Assembly: GCF_027587025.1 (NCBI RefSeq)
Contig: NZ_JAPPTI010000002.1
Location: 62,001 to 126,000, forward strand
Reading direction: 5' to 3'
Length of the DNA: 64,000 nucleotides
DNA from: Vibrio sp. LaRot3
Lineage (GTDB): Bacteria; Pseudomonadota; Gammaproteobacteria; Enterobacterales; Vibrionaceae
The notes under the pieces are model-generated. The model worked only from the letters and a program-made list of their open reading frames with translations. It had not been told where the DNA came from and did no database searches. Positions within the stretch are counted from its first letter, which is position 1. Each line of letters begins with the position of its first letter. Positions 1 through 8,644 of this stretch are shown one piece after another. The translations under genes were made by a program, and so were the position numbers.

Positions 1-1056
1 GGGATAGGTTGGGCTGCCATCGTAGATGCACAAGCAAGCGCCACTCGCCAAGGCTGAGACATGCCAGTTCCACATCATCCAGCCGCATGTAGTGTAATAA
101 AATACGCGGTCGGCGGGTTTGATATCGCAGTGAAGTTGATGCTCTTTAAGGTGATTGAGAAGAGTACCGCCCGCAGTATGAATGATGCATTTTGGCTTGC
201 CCGTTGTTCCGGAGGAATAGAGTACAAATAATGGGTGATTGAAATCGGTCTGGTGATAGTTGAGCTTTTTAGCCGGAAAATACGCGAGTAGCGAGCGCCA
301 TTTAATGATAGGGATGCTGGTAGCTAGATGAGCGGCTTTATCGATAAAGCAAACCCCCACGAGGGAGTGAAGCTTGTCCTGCAATGTCGAAATTTTGTCC
401 TTCATATCATAGTGCTGGCCGCCAAATTGGTATTCGGCACAGGTAAATAGCGCTTTGGGCGCGACTTGGCCGAACCTTTCCACCACGCTTTGCGTGCCAA
501 AGTCAGGTGAGCAAGATGTCCAAATAGCACCTAAGCTTGTTGTCGCCAGCATAGCGACAACGCTGTGGTAGCTGTAAGGCAGATAACCAGCGACGACATC
601 GCCGGATTTTACACCAAGGGATACCAGCCATTGCTGGATGCTAGATACTTGTTCTTTAAGCGATTGCCACGTCATTTTCACATGTAGGCCAGCTTCATGC
701 TGGTACAAGATGGCAAGTTCGTCGTCAGCCATGTTGTGAAGCTCCAACAAGTTCTGTGCGTAGTTGAGCTTATTTGTGGGAAACCATAAGGTGTCTCGCG
801 AAGAAAGAGGCTGATGGTCAAGTTTTCTTTTCGGCTTGGCTAACTCACAAATGGGTGGGTTCTGCTCCCCAATGACCTGGGTAAATTCCCACCAAGATTG
901 CCAAAAAGTATCACTATGTTTTATCGACCACGCATGCAGTTCATCGTAGTCTGAGACTTCAATTCCTTTTGATAATAGAAAGGCCATAAATGACAGTATG
1001 TTTGAGTGTTGAATACGCTTGGCCGATGGTAGCCAACAAGGGCTTGAATCAGACAT
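1..1056 (-). CDS. Acetoacetyl-CoA synthetase (acetoacetate-CoA ligase), 3' part outside window
   Basis: ANL-superfamily ligase that activates acetoacetate with ATP and CoA. The 352 codons seen are open from the ATG at 1056 to the window edge, so the C-terminal part is missing. An AAGGAGGTG ribosome-binding site lies just upstream. Visible landmarks are the AMP-binding loop YSSGTTGKPK, a preceding SPDFGT motif and, close to position 1, TTCGWMMWNW followed by a YDGSP stretch, which is typical of the acetoacetyl-CoA branch rather than acetyl-CoA synthetase. It is divergent from phhA-phhB. Phenylalanine/tyrosine breakdown ends in fumarate and acetoacetate, so the pairing makes metabolic sense. 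A TyrR-like box lies between the two units. Confidence 0.88.
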   Translation of the reverse strand, partial: MSDSSPCWLPSAKRIQHSNILSFMAFLLSKGIEVSDYDELHAWSIKHSDTFWQSWWEFTQVIGEQNPPICELAKPKRKLDHQPLSSRDTLWFPTNKLNYAQNLLELHNMADDELAILYQHEAGLHVKMTWQSLKEQVSSIQQWLVSLGVKSGDVVAGYLPYSYHSVVAMLATTSLGAIWTSCSPDFGTQSVVERFGQVAPKALFTCAEYQFGGQHYDMKDKISTLQDKLHSLVGVCFIDKAAHLATSIPIIKWRSLLAYFPAKKLNYHQTDFNHPLFVLYSSGTTGKPKCIIHTAGGTLLNHLKEHQLHCDIKPADRVFYYTTCGWMMWNWHVSALASGACLCIYDGSPTYP

Positions 1057-1147
1057 AGGCGACACCTCCTTGTGTCATTTAAGTATTTACCGTTATTAAT
1101 CATTTTCAAACTAAGGCAGCCAAAAAACGAATATCGACAATTATAAC

Positions 1148-1165
1148 TGTAAAGAAATTGTTACA
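1148..1165. promoter_or_regulatory. Candidate TyrR/PhhR box between aacS-like gene and phhA
   Basis: The sequence TGTAAAGAAATTGTTACA differs by one base from the TyrR consensus TGTAAA-N6-TTTACA. It lies 93 bp upstream of the phhA start and 91 bp upstream of the divergent acetoacetyl-CoA synthetase start. Aromatic-amino-acid control of both units is an inference from position and match. Confidence 0.6.
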
Positions 1166-1258
1166 AAAATAGATGGTTGTGCGGGAGTGAAATAGCGGAA
1201 CAATTCCAGATATTGCCATAAGGTTTAAACAGGGAGTTTTAATTTAGGTAGGTGCAGT

Positions 1259-2044
1259 ATGACTCAGTATCAATCTAAGCCAGTCGACACGGAAGGTCGA
1301 ATCGCATGGGACGAGAATGAAGATTCGATTTGGTGCGATCTCGTTCAGCGGCAGCAACAACTTGTCCAATCTCGGGCTTGTCGTGCATACCTTGATGGCT
1401 TGAAGTTGCTGGATCTTCCTACTCAGCGAGCGCCTCACCTATATGAAATTAACCAAGTGTTGCTTGCCTCAACAGGGTGGCGAGTTGAGCCTGTCCCTGC
1501 CTTAATTAGCTTTGATCGTTTTTTTGCGTTACTGGCCGCTAAGCGTTTCCCCGTGGCGACCTTTCTGCGCTCACGAGATGAGTTTGATTACCTTCAAGAG
1601 CCAGATTTCTTTCACGAGATATATGGCCACTGCGCAATGTTAACTAACCCTGATTTTGCCCATTTCACCCATGTGTATGGGCAACTTGGTCAAGCTGCTG
1701 AGCCTGCGCAGCGTGCTTATCTTGCTCGCTTGTATTGGTTTACCGTTGAGTTTGGCTTAGTTGAAGAAAGGGGTAAGCTAAAAATCTATGGTGGCGGCAT
1801 CCTCTCATCACCGGGAGAGACACGTTATGCGCTTGAGAGTGACAAAGCGCAGCGTGTGGAGTTTTCGATTAATCGAGTGCTAAGAACACCTTATCGGATT
1901 GACATCATGCAGCCGATTTATTTCGTCTTGGGGGAGATCAGTCAATTGTATCAACTAAGTCAGGTGGATCTAATGCAAGAAGTCGCTAAGGCGCAGCAGC
2001 AGGGCCTATTTCCGCCGTTGTTTGAGCAAAAAGCCGTCATTTAA
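1259..2044 (+). CDS. phhA: Phenylalanine 4-monooxygenase
   Basis: Monomeric bacterial phenylalanine hydroxylase of 261 aa, the usual size. It converts phenylalanine to tyrosine using tetrahydropterin and oxygen at a mononuclear iron. The iron ligands are recognisable: the two histidines of PDFFHEIYGH (about residues 120-125) and the glutamate of WFTVEFGL (about residue 165). The pterin recycling enzyme phhB follows after 22 bp, so the two form an operon. The start at 1259 has only a weak purine-rich site (AGGTAGGTG). Regulation by a TyrR-type activator is likely from the box at 1148-1165. Confidence 0.95.
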   Translation: MTQYQSKPVDTEGRIAWDENEDSIWCDLVQRQQQLVQSRACRAYLDGLKLLDLPTQRAPHLYEINQVLLASTGWRVEPVPALISFDRFFALLAAKRFPVATFLRSRDEFDYLQEPDFFHEIYGHCAMLTNPDFAHFTHVYGQLGQAAEPAQRAYLARLYWFTVEFGLVEERGKLKIYGGGILSSPGETRYALESDKAQRVEFSINRVLRTPYRIDIMQPIYFVLGEISQLYQLSQVDLMQEVAKAQQQGLFPPLFEQKAVI

Positions 2045-2066
2045 ACCAGTAATTAAGGAGTGATAG

Positions 2067-2411
2067 ATGTTAACTAGCAAACAGTGCGCGCCGTGCAATG
2101 GCGAATCTCAAGCACTCAGCAGTGATCAGCAAATGGAACTCATCAAACAACTAGCTGACTGGCAAAGAGTGGTGCGTAATGATGTCGCTCAACTAGAAAA
2201 GAGCTATCGCTTTAAGAATTTTAAGTTAGCTTGGGCTTTTAGTAATCAAGTCGCAGAGCTCGCTGAAGAAGAGTTTCACCATCCAACGATTGTTTTAGAG
2301 TGGGGGAAAGTAACCGTGACTTGGTGGAGTCACTCCCTAAAAGGTTTACATGAGAATGATTTTATCTGCGCCGCTAAGTGTGATGCGCTATTTGACAGCA
2401 ACCAAGGCTAA
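2067..2411 (+). CDS. phhB: Pterin-4a-carbinolamine dehydratase
   Basis: Small cytosolic dehydratase (114 aa) that regenerates the pterin cofactor oxidised by PhhA. The family signature is visible in the middle: the pair HHP after an acidic helix (EEEFHHP), then W-x-x-V-x-V-x-W and H-x-x-x-G-L-H-x-x-D-F. The ribosome-binding site AAGGAG precedes the ATG by 8 bases. Gene order phhA-phhB on the same strand supports co-transcription. Confidence 0.93.
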   Translation: MLTSKQCAPCNGESQALSSDQQMELIKQLADWQRVVRNDVAQLEKSYRFKNFKLAWAFSNQVAELAEEEFHHPTIVLEWGKVTVTWWSHSLKGLHENDFICAAKCDALFDSNQG

Positions 2412-2468
2412 AGTTTTCACCAATTTGCCGTTATAGTAGTTAAGCTTTAATTTCACTTGGACGGTAAA

Positions 2469-3131
2469 ATGAAGAAAGTACTGATGGTTGTGTTGCTACT
2501 GGTGGGTATTGCACTTGCTGGTGGTGGGTACTACATATTTTATTACAAACCGAACCAAGATGCGCAGCAGGTTGAAAAAGAACCTGAACCAGTCGCTAAG
2601 CCAGTCCAAACCGCGCCAATTCCGGTTCCTGAACCTGTTCCTGAAAAGACCGACTATTACGTTAGTCCTGAAAAACTCGGAGTAAGAGAAGCGCCGACTT
2701 ACGATGCATTTGTGGAATCCGTACATTACCGCGGCGACAAGCTACACGTACTCGAAAAACGAGATGGTTGGGGACGTATTTCCCCTTATTACGTTTACCA
2801 AGAAAATGGTCCGGAAGTCGCAGAATGGGTACCGATGGATGCACTACTTGAAGTACCGCCAACGATCACTAAGCAGCAACGCATTGAGACGATCAGTAAG
2901 TATATTGAAGGTTCTGATGACTTTAAGCAGTACTTTGATGTGTTTATTAAGACCACGGACGATCTGATAAAAGAAGGGATCTGCATTCCCCTCGATTTTG
3001 AAGAGCTCAATGGTTGGGTGCGCTCAGTTACCTATAAAGATGAAGAGGTATACTTTGTCTACTGCGGTGGCTATAAGCAAGCGAATAAGATCTATCTCAA
3101 TGTACAAACGGGTAAAATATTTTACCGTTAG
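2469..3131 (+). CDS. Membrane-anchored SH3-like domain protein
   Basis: About 220 aa. The N-terminus (MKKVLMVVLLLVGIALAGG) is a signal anchor, followed by a Pro/Glu-rich linker (residues about 30-60). A bacterial SH3-like domain follows, with YVSPEKLGVREAP, DKLHVLEKRDGWGRI and AEWVPMDALL landmarks. The last 90 residues resemble no domain I recognise and carry two cysteines. I chose the ATG at 2469 over the TTG at 2457 because the hydrophobic helix then begins right after Met-Lys-Lys. Likely periplasmic, function unknown. It is followed by a strong terminator and looks monocistronic. Confidence 0.7.
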   Translation: MKKVLMVVLLLVGIALAGGGYYIFYYKPNQDAQQVEKEPEPVAKPVQTAPIPVPEPVPEKTDYYVSPEKLGVREAPTYDAFVESVHYRGDKLHVLEKRDGWGRISPYYVYQENGPEVAEWVPMDALLEVPPTITKQQRIETISKYIEGSDDFKQYFDVFIKTTDDLIKEGICIPLDFEELNGWVRSVTYKDEEVYFVYCGGYKQANKIYLNVQTGKIFYR

Positions 3132-3151
3132 TCATTTTATCTTAATGAAAT

Positions 3152-3182
3152 AAAAGGGGTTTACATTGTAAATCCCTTTTTC
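3152..3182 (+). terminator. Rho-independent terminator after SH3-like gene
   Basis: A 13-bp stem (AAAAGGGGTTTAC paired with GTAAATCCCTTTT, one G-T pair) with a 3-base loop, ending in a T run. Confidence 0.85.
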
Positions 3183-3271
3183 GTTTGTGCCAAAGCTAAA
3201 CATGGTTTAGAGTGAGCCCACCGTGGTGTTTCATCATCAATAACACCCATTTTGAATAAGTAGGACGAGCC

Positions 3272-3946
3272 ATGAAGTACGATTGGATTCTTTTTGATGC
3301 AGATGAAACCTTGTTTCATTTTGATTCATTCCAAGGCATGCAATTGATGTTTAAGCGCAAAGGGGTTGAGTTTACCGAGCAAGACTTTGCCGAGTATCAA
3401 AAAATCAATAAACCTCTTTGGGTCGATTATCAAGATGGCGTGATTGACGCGGAGCAAATCAAACATATTCGCTTTGAGTCTTACGCGAAGCAACTGAATA
3501 CGACCACAGCTGAGCTCAATTCGGCTTTTTTGGACGCCATGGCTGATATTTGCACCATGATCCCCGGTGTAACTGAGTTTCTCGATGCGGTTCGAGGAAA
3601 GGCGAAGTTAGGCATCATTACCAATGGTTTTACCGAGCTGCAACAAGTTCGCTTAGCTAAAATGGGATTGAGTGACACCTTTGAGCACGTGATCATTTCT
3701 GAAGAAGTTGGTGTCGCCAAGCCTGATGTTGGTATTTTCCATCACGCGATGGAGATGATGGGGCAGCCTTGCAAGACAAAAGTTCTCATGGTGGGGGATA
3801 ACTTGCACTCTGATGTGTTGGGTGGCGCTAACTTTGGCATTGATACCTGTTGGTTCAATCATGCTAGGCAGCAAGGCGCTGCGGATATTAACCCAAGTTA
3901 TACTATTGAGCATATCGATGAGCTAAAGCAGATTTTGTTGGCTTAA
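3272..3946 (+). CDS. yjjG: Pyrimidine 5'-nucleotidase YjjG (HAD superfamily)
   Basis: HAD phosphatase of 224 aa, the same length as E. coli YjjG, which dephosphorylates non-canonical pyrimidine nucleotides and so helps keep them out of DNA. All four HAD motifs are visible: motif I DADET near residue 9 (YjjG-like, in place of DxDxT), motif II ITNG near 117, motif III lysine in AKPDVGIF near 149, and motif IV MVGDNLHSD near 175. The opening MKYDWILFDADETLFHF is characteristic of the YjjG branch. A terminator follows. Confidence 0.9.
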   Translation: MKYDWILFDADETLFHFDSFQGMQLMFKRKGVEFTEQDFAEYQKINKPLWVDYQDGVIDAEQIKHIRFESYAKQLNTTTAELNSAFLDAMADICTMIPGVTEFLDAVRGKAKLGIITNGFTELQQVRLAKMGLSDTFEHVIISEEVGVAKPDVGIFHHAMEMMGQPCKTKVLMVGDNLHSDVLGGANFGIDTCWFNHARQQGAADINPSYTIEHIDELKQILLA

Positions 3947-3995
3947 TTGCTGTGGTATGGTTAGCGGCTTAGCTATGTGTTAAATCAATACTCAT

Positions 3996-4024
3996 AAGGC
4001 TTCCCAGTAAACGGAAGCCTTTTC
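3996..4024 (+). terminator. Terminator between yjjG and pcp
   Basis: Stem AAGGCTTCC / GGAAGCCTT with an 8-base loop followed by TTTCTC. It ends only about 25 bases before the pcp start, so pcp transcription by its own promoter would have to begin in or upstream of this hairpin. Confidence 0.75.
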
Positions 4025-4048
4025 TCTATGGAAGACAAGGAAACGGAT

Positions 4049-4687
4049 TTGAAAAAGGTACTGATAACGGGCTTTGAGCCTTTCAGTGGTGCGAAGGTTA
4101 ACCCTGCATTAGAAGCGATTAAACGGCTTGATGGTGAGCAGCTAAACGGTGGTGAAATTATTACCTGCCAAGTACCTGTAACACGATCTGAATCGATCCG
4201 AGTCGTTATTGAGGCAATCGAACGGCTTAAGCCAGATTATGTCATTACCCTTGGTCAAGCTGCTGGTCGGGCAGAAATTACTCCTGAACGTATTGCCATC
4301 AATATCGATGATTACCGAATAGCGGATAATGCCGGGAATCAACCGATTGACCAACCTATCGTAGAAGGTGGCCCAGCCGCGTACTTTTCTACTTTACCAA
4401 TCAAAGCTATCACTCAACAATTGCAACAAGCGGGGATTGCTTGTCAGGTATCTAACAGCGCCGGTACGTTTGTTTGCAATCATCTTTTTTATGGAGTGCA
4501 GCACTATTTAGTCGGGCAATCTATTCCACATGGATTCGTGCATATCCCTTTGATTCCAGAGCAAGATACTACAGGATCACACCCAGTGATGCCGTTAGAT
4601 ATAATCGTTGATGGGCTGAAAATAATGGCTCAAACCGTTATTCAAACAGACACAGATATTGTGTTTGGATCAGGAGAAATCTGTTAA
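4049..4687 (+). CDS. pcp: Pyroglutamyl-peptidase I
   Basis: Cytosolic cysteine peptidase that removes N-terminal pyroglutamate. The protein begins [13 protein letters not shown], the typical N-terminus. The catalytic triad is visible: Glu in [12 protein letters not shown] (about residue 80), Cys in [12 protein letters not shown] (about 143) and His in [11 protein letters not shown] (about 167). I prefer the TTG at 4049 (AAGGA site 7 bases upstream) over the ATG at 4028, which would add seven non-conserved residues and start almost on the upstream terminator. Confidence 0.9.
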   Translation: MKKVLITGFEPFSGAKVNPALEAIKRLDGEQLNGGEIITCQVPVTRSESIRVVIEAIERLKPDYVITLGQAAGRAEITPERIAINIDDYRIADNAGNQPIDQPIVEGGPAAYFSTLPIKAITQQLQQAGIACQVSNSAGTFVCNHLFYGVQHYLVGQSIPHGFVHIPLIPEQDTTGSHPVMPLDIIVDGLKIMAQTVIQTDTDIVFGSGEIC

Positions 4688-4704
4688 CTAGCTAAGAGAG
4701 TGAT

Positions 4705-4736
4705 GAGCCACCTTAGACGTTCGGTTAAGGTGGCTC
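4705..4736. terminator. Hairpin between convergent pcp and membrane-protein gene
   Basis: Stem GAGCCACCTTA / TAAGGTGGCTC with a short loop, in the 69-bp gap between two convergent genes. Neither side has a clear T run, so termination is probable only from position. Confidence 0.5.
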
Positions 4737-4756
4737 CAGATACTTTGAGTAAGTGG

Positions 4757-5272
4757 TTAGAGGTTTGGTTTCACTCTATCAATTTTCTTATACATTTTAT
4801 CAAGATGTCGATTCGACGCGAGACATATGCAACTTGCGATAAACATGGTTAGGTTAAACCACGTGAAGCAAAAGTACGACTCGATAAGGACCGTCAGCAC
4901 CAAGAACGAGGTAGACAATACCAGAAGAACAGAAGGTGCGACGTTAAAGTGTCGAGTTCTCAACCATGTAGTTAATACGATCACGCCACATAATACGAAC
5001 CAGTAAACCGTTCCGTCTGACATCCCTTCATGGCCACTTTGCGTTCTTATCTGATAGCCAAATTGGCTGAGCTTTCCAGACAGAGAGTAGAGAAATAGCA
5101 GGCCATGATCTTCACATCGTGCTTGGTAGACCAGTGGTTGAAACCAAAATAGTAGAATGATGACACAGCAAATTGTAATAATTATCTTTTGGCCTAGAAA
5201 GTTGTTTGCATCAAGCGCTGATACAACATTGTCGAACATTGTCGGTTGTTTGGTTTGTTTGTTCTCGGTCAC
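4757..5272 (-). CDS. Hypothetical membrane protein
   Basis: 171 aa, not recognised. Four hydrophobic segments are apparent, near residues 29-47, 90-104, 112-129 and 132-150, with a polar loop (residues about 53-85) between the first two. The N-terminal 25 residues are polar and the C-terminal 15 are basic. There are no motifs suggesting an enzyme or transporter family. It is convergent with pcp and stands alone. Confidence 0.55.
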   Translation of the reverse strand: MTENKQTKQPTMFDNVVSALDANNFLGQKIIITICCVIILLFWFQPLVYQARCEDHGLLFLYSLSGKLSQFGYQIRTQSGHEGMSDGTVYWFVLCGVIVLTTWLRTRHFNVAPSVLLVLSTSFLVLTVLIESYFCFTWFNLTMFIASCICLASNRHLDKMYKKIDRVKPNL

Positions 5273-5590
5273 AGCCTTTCCTTACTTCATCGCGATCAGA
5301 TACTTAGCGAGTTATTAGTCAATAATTGGAAGCGGCGGAGAATATCATATCAATGGCATACGCATACAGTAGGTTGTGTGAGTTTTTGGCTCGCAATCGA
5401 TTTTTCTGAGGGAATATTTATAAATTACCAACTAACCGAATTGTAATATGTATCTGGTGTACCTTCTCGTCGATGGCCAAGAGATATCAGATATGCGAAT
5501 CGAAAAGTTGGAGATTCAACCTCTGCTTAACGTGTCTATTGTATTAGTATTCCGGTGGTTGGATTGGTGAAGGTTTCAGTAGGAGGTCAT
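5273..5590. other. Intergenic region, no supported gene
   Basis: An AT-rich divergent spacer between the membrane-protein gene and the HD-domain gene. I see no RNA gene, repeat or clear operator. The only open frame (5246-5446) overlaps the start of the neighbour and has no coding character. Confidence 0.5.
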
Positions 5591-6223
5591 GTGGTAGAAA
5601 GTTACGAGAAACAGTTTTTAGATTTTATCAGTACAGAGATGACGCAAGATCTTGCTCATGATTTGAATCATGTGAAAAGGGTAGTAAAAACAGCCAAAGA
5701 ACTGTGCGTTGTCGAAGGGGCTAAGCTTGAGGTTGTTTTGCCCGCAGCTTATTTACATGATTGTTTCTCCTTTCCAAAAAATCACCTTGATAGAGCCAAA
5801 AGCTCCGAAATTGCAGCGGAAAAGGCGCTAAGTTTTCTAGTTGATATTGGTTATCCATCTCGCTACCACCAAGCAATCCATCATGCGATTGTCGCCCATA
5901 GCTTCAGCGCCAATGTAACGCCAGAAACGCTAGAGGCCAAAATAGTACAAGATGCAGACCGACTAGATGCTCTAGGCGCTATCGGTATAGCTCGCTGTAT
6001 TTTGGTGAGCGCAGCATTACAAGTCGATTTGTATGACCCAGAAGACCCGTTTTGTGATAGCAGAGAGCCCAACGATAAGCTGTACACGGTTGATCATTTC
6101 TATACTAAGTTGTTTCGCTTGGTGGATACTATGCAGACTACAGCGGCCAAAGTTGAAGCGCAAAAGCGCACTGATTTTATGAAGCGCTATTTAGAGCAGT
6201 TAGGTTATGAAATTATGGATTAG
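5591..6223 (+). CDS. HD-domain phosphohydrolase (YedJ-like)
   Basis: About 210 aa. The metal-binding HD pattern is visible in order: the histidine in AHDLNHVKRV (about residue 30), the HD pair in AAYLHDCFSF (about 55), the histidines near AIHHAIVAHSF and the aspartate in VQDADRLDALGAIG (about 120). The closest family I recall is E. coli YedJ. The substrate is not evident. The start is uncertain: GTG at 5591 sits 3 bases after a strong AGGAGGT, while GTG at 5555 or TTG at 5564 would add 9-12 residues. Confidence 0.75.
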   Translation: MVESYEKQFLDFISTEMTQDLAHDLNHVKRVVKTAKELCVVEGAKLEVVLPAAYLHDCFSFPKNHLDRAKSSEIAAEKALSFLVDIGYPSRYHQAIHHAIVAHSFSANVTPETLEAKIVQDADRLDALGAIGIARCILVSAALQVDLYDPEDPFCDSREPNDKLYTVDHFYTKLFRLVDTMQTTAAKVEAQKRTDFMKRYLEQLGYEIMD

Positions 6224-6289
6224 ACTGAAGGTACTCGGCAGATGTATTCCATCTACCGAGCTTCTCTGAGTGTTAGAATTTCGCTACAG

Positions 6290-7318
6290 CTATTTTTGTA
6301 ACTCTTTTCTAATAATGGCAGCTCCTTGGCTCAATGCATTGAGTTTACCTCGAGCTACCGAGCGAGAGAGCGGTGCCATGCCGCAGTTTGTGCATGGGTA
6401 TAGCTTATCAGCATCCACAAATTGCAGTGCTTTACGTAGCGTATCAGCGACTTCTTCAGGTGTTTCGATTTCGTCAGTGGCGACATCAATCGCTCCGACC
6501 ATGACCTTTTTGCCACGAATAAGCTCTAATAGCTCAATAGGCACGCGAGAGTTATGGCATTCCAACGAGATGATGTCGATGTTGGATTTTTGGAGCTTTG
6601 GAAACACTTCTTCGTACTGTCGCCATTCAGTGCCTAAGGTATTTTTCCAGTCGGTATTGGCTTTAATGCCGTAACCGTAGCAAATGTGGACAGCGGTTTC
6701 GCACTTCAAGCCTTCGATTGCACGCTCTAAAGCTGCGATACCCCAGTCATTCACATCGTCAAAAAAGACATTGAATGCAGGCTCGTCAAACTGAATGATA
6801 TCCACGCCTGCGGCTTCAAGTTCTTTCGCTTCTTGGTTAAGAATTTTGGCAAATTCCCATGCGAGTTTTTCACGGCTCTGGTAATGGTCATCGTAGAGTG
6901 TATCTATCATGGTCATTGGGCCGGGTAGCGCCCATTTTATGGGCTTATCTGTTTGCTTACGCAGTGCTTTAGCGTCTTCGACAAACACGGGTCTTTGGCG
7001 AGAAACAGGGCCAACAACGGTCGGTACGCTTGCTTCATAACGATTACGAATCGTAACGGTTTTGCGCTTATCAAAGTCAACGCCGCTTAACTGTTCAATG
7101 AAGGTGGTCACAAAGTGCTGACGGGTTTGCTCGCCATCACTGACGATATCAATACCCGCTTGCTGTTGCTCATGTAGAGAGACGCGCAGCGCATCGTGTT
7201 TGCCTTCAGTTAACTCTTCATCTTCTAGTTTCCATGGAGACCAAAGTTTTTCAGGTTGGGCAAGCCATGAGGGTTTAGGCAGGCTGCCCGCTGTGGATGT
7301 TGGTAGAAGTAATTTCAT
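6290..7318 (-). CDS. mesD: Folate-independent core-MetE methionine synthase, MesD type
   Basis: 342 aa, corresponding only to the catalytic C-terminal half of cobalamin-independent methionine synthase MetE. Zinc ligands are visible: His and Cys in AVHICYGYG (about residue 215), Glu in SLECHNS (about 255) and Cys in YPCTNCGMAPLS (about 315). The N-terminal MetE folate-binding half is absent. Its partner upstream, 27 bp away on the same strand, is a DUF1852 protein. This pairing is the published MesD-MesX arrangement, in which MesD methylates homocysteine without methyl-tetrahydrofolate and needs MesX and oxygen. The methyl donor is unknown. Confidence 0.85.
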   Translation of the reverse strand: MKLLLPTSTAGSLPKPSWLAQPEKLWSPWKLEDEELTEGKHDALRVSLHEQQQAGIDIVSDGEQTRQHFVTTFIEQLSGVDFDKRKTVTIRNRYEASVPTVVGPVSRQRPVFVEDAKALRKQTDKPIKWALPGPMTMIDTLYDDHYQSREKLAWEFAKILNQEAKELEAAGVDIIQFDEPAFNVFFDDVNDWGIAALERAIEGLKCETAVHICYGYGIKANTDWKNTLGTEWRQYEEVFPKLQKSNIDIISLECHNSRVPIELLELIRGKKVMVGAIDVATDEIETPEEVADTLRKALQFVDADKLYPCTNCGMAPLSRSVARGKLNALSQGAAIIRKELQK

Positions 7319-7345
7319 CTTTAATGTCGCCCTAGATTTGAAAAT

Positions 7346-8323
7346 TTAAACGCTGTAGTTTGCTGACCATTGCTCAAGCTGGGCTTGATACGGTTGGATA
7401 AAGTGCTTTTCAGCGAATTTACCTTGTTCAATGGCCAATAAACTGCGTTCTTCGCGGTCGTAGACGATTTGTGTCAATGAATGGTCTAGGTTCTTCAAGT
7501 TGGGTTGATAGCGTTTACCAGCAACGGCATTGGCGTTGTAGATTTCAGGGCGATAGATTTTCTGAAACGTTTCCATTGTGCTGATGGTACTGATTAGCTC
7601 GAGGTTGGTGTAATCGTTTAGTAAGTCTCCAAAGAAGTAAAAAGCTAAAGGTGCGACGCTGTTTGGCGGCATAAAGTAGCGCACCTGCAATCCCATCTTT
7701 TGGAAATATTGTTCAGTCAGTGACGATTCGTTGGGTTGGTATTCGTAACCTAATACGGGGTGCTGATTTTCTGTGCGATGATAGGTTTTATTATCGGACA
7801 CGCTCAAGCAAATTACTGGTCGTTTTTTAAAATTAGCTTTGTATACTTCTGAGTCGACAAAATATTTGAATAGTTTGCCATGCAGTTCGCCAAAATTATT
7901 TGGCACGCTAAAGCCACTTTGACCTTTATTATGGTCGAGTAACAGTACGCTAAAATCGTAATCACGAACATAAGAAGAGAAATTATTGCCAACAATACCC
8001 TCAATTTTGGTTTGGGTTTTATTATCAATTATATTGGTTTTTAAAATTTCAATCGATGGAAACGCTTCACCGCTACCTTCAATTTCCATATCGACAGAGA
8101 CGATCTCAAGTTCGATTGAGTATCTATCGCCTTGAGGATTATCCCAATGCGCTAACGCATTAAAGCTATTGTCGATCATTTGCAGTGCGTTGCGCAGGTT
8201 TTGCTGGCGGCTATCGCCTCGCGCTAAGTTAGCAAAGTTGGTGGTGATTCTTGTGTTGTCAGAAGGGCGATAATTCTCATCAAAACCAATGGTGTTGATC
8301 GCAAATGTAAAATCTGTAGTCAT
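7346..8323 (-). CDS. mesX: MesX, DUF1852 partner of methionine synthase MesD
   Basis: 325 aa DUF1852 family protein, opening TTDFTFAINTIGFDENYRPS. It has no signal peptide or membrane segment, so it is cytosolic. It lies immediately upstream of mesD on the same strand. Known work on this family links it to MesD function, but its biochemical role is unresolved. The ribosome-binding site AGGA lies 7 bases before the ATG. A MetR-type site is found 200 bp upstream in the divergent region. Confidence 0.82.
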   Translation of the reverse strand: MTTDFTFAINTIGFDENYRPSDNTRITTNFANLARGDSRQQNLRNALQMIDNSFNALAHWDNPQGDRYSIELEIVSVDMEIEGSGEAFPSIEILKTNIIDNKTQTKIEGIVGNNFSSYVRDYDFSVLLLDHNKGQSGFSVPNNFGELHGKLFKYFVDSEVYKANFKKRPVICLSVSDNKTYHRTENQHPVLGYEYQPNESSLTEQYFQKMGLQVRYFMPPNSVAPLAFYFFGDLLNDYTNLELISTISTMETFQKIYRPEIYNANAVAGKRYQPNLKNLDHSLTQIVYDREERSLLAIEQGKFAEKHFIQPYQAQLEQWSANYSV

Positions 8324-8644
8324 TATATATCCTATTCCTTAGATGAAAGCTGAATTAACGCCTTGCTTTTTATAGGGCTTAATACCCATTTAATTACTAT
8401 TGATTTGTTATGTATGCCTGATGAGCAAAGTGCAGGCATTGACAATATGTTTTGCTAAGTGCGTAACGTTTTTATAGATGGAGTAGGGGGGAATTAATAG
8501 TGGTATTCTTTCACGTGCTACATGAATAATATTCATGATGATTAGTGTTTGAATATTTAATTCAGTGTCAGTTATATTATTTGGCCTTAATTAAGAATGA
8601 TTGGAACATTCGAATAACCCTAATTATATTGTGAGATCAAAGGA
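8324..8644. other. Divergent intergenic region mesX / permease
   Basis: 321 bp, AT-rich, without any coding frame. It holds the MetR-type palindrome at 8521-8537 and a second looser dyad at 8550-8564. No MetJ boxes (AGACGTCT repeats) were seen. Confidence 0.55.
8523..8535. promoter_or_regulatory. Perfect MetR-type binding site
   Basis: TGAATAATATTCA fits the MetR consensus TGAANN(A/T)NNTTCA exactly and sits inside a 17-bp perfect palindrome (8521-8537). It lies in the intergenic region shared by mesX (200 bp away) and the TauE/SafE permease (110 bp away). A related inverted repeat with wider spacing, TGAATATTTAATTCA, follows at 8550-8564. Confidence 0.6.

Noticed and set aside
921..1109. 62-codon minus-strand frame
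   Set aside because: It is out of frame within and upstream of the acetoacetyl-CoA synthetase start, whose own frame is supported by motifs and a strong ribosome-binding site.
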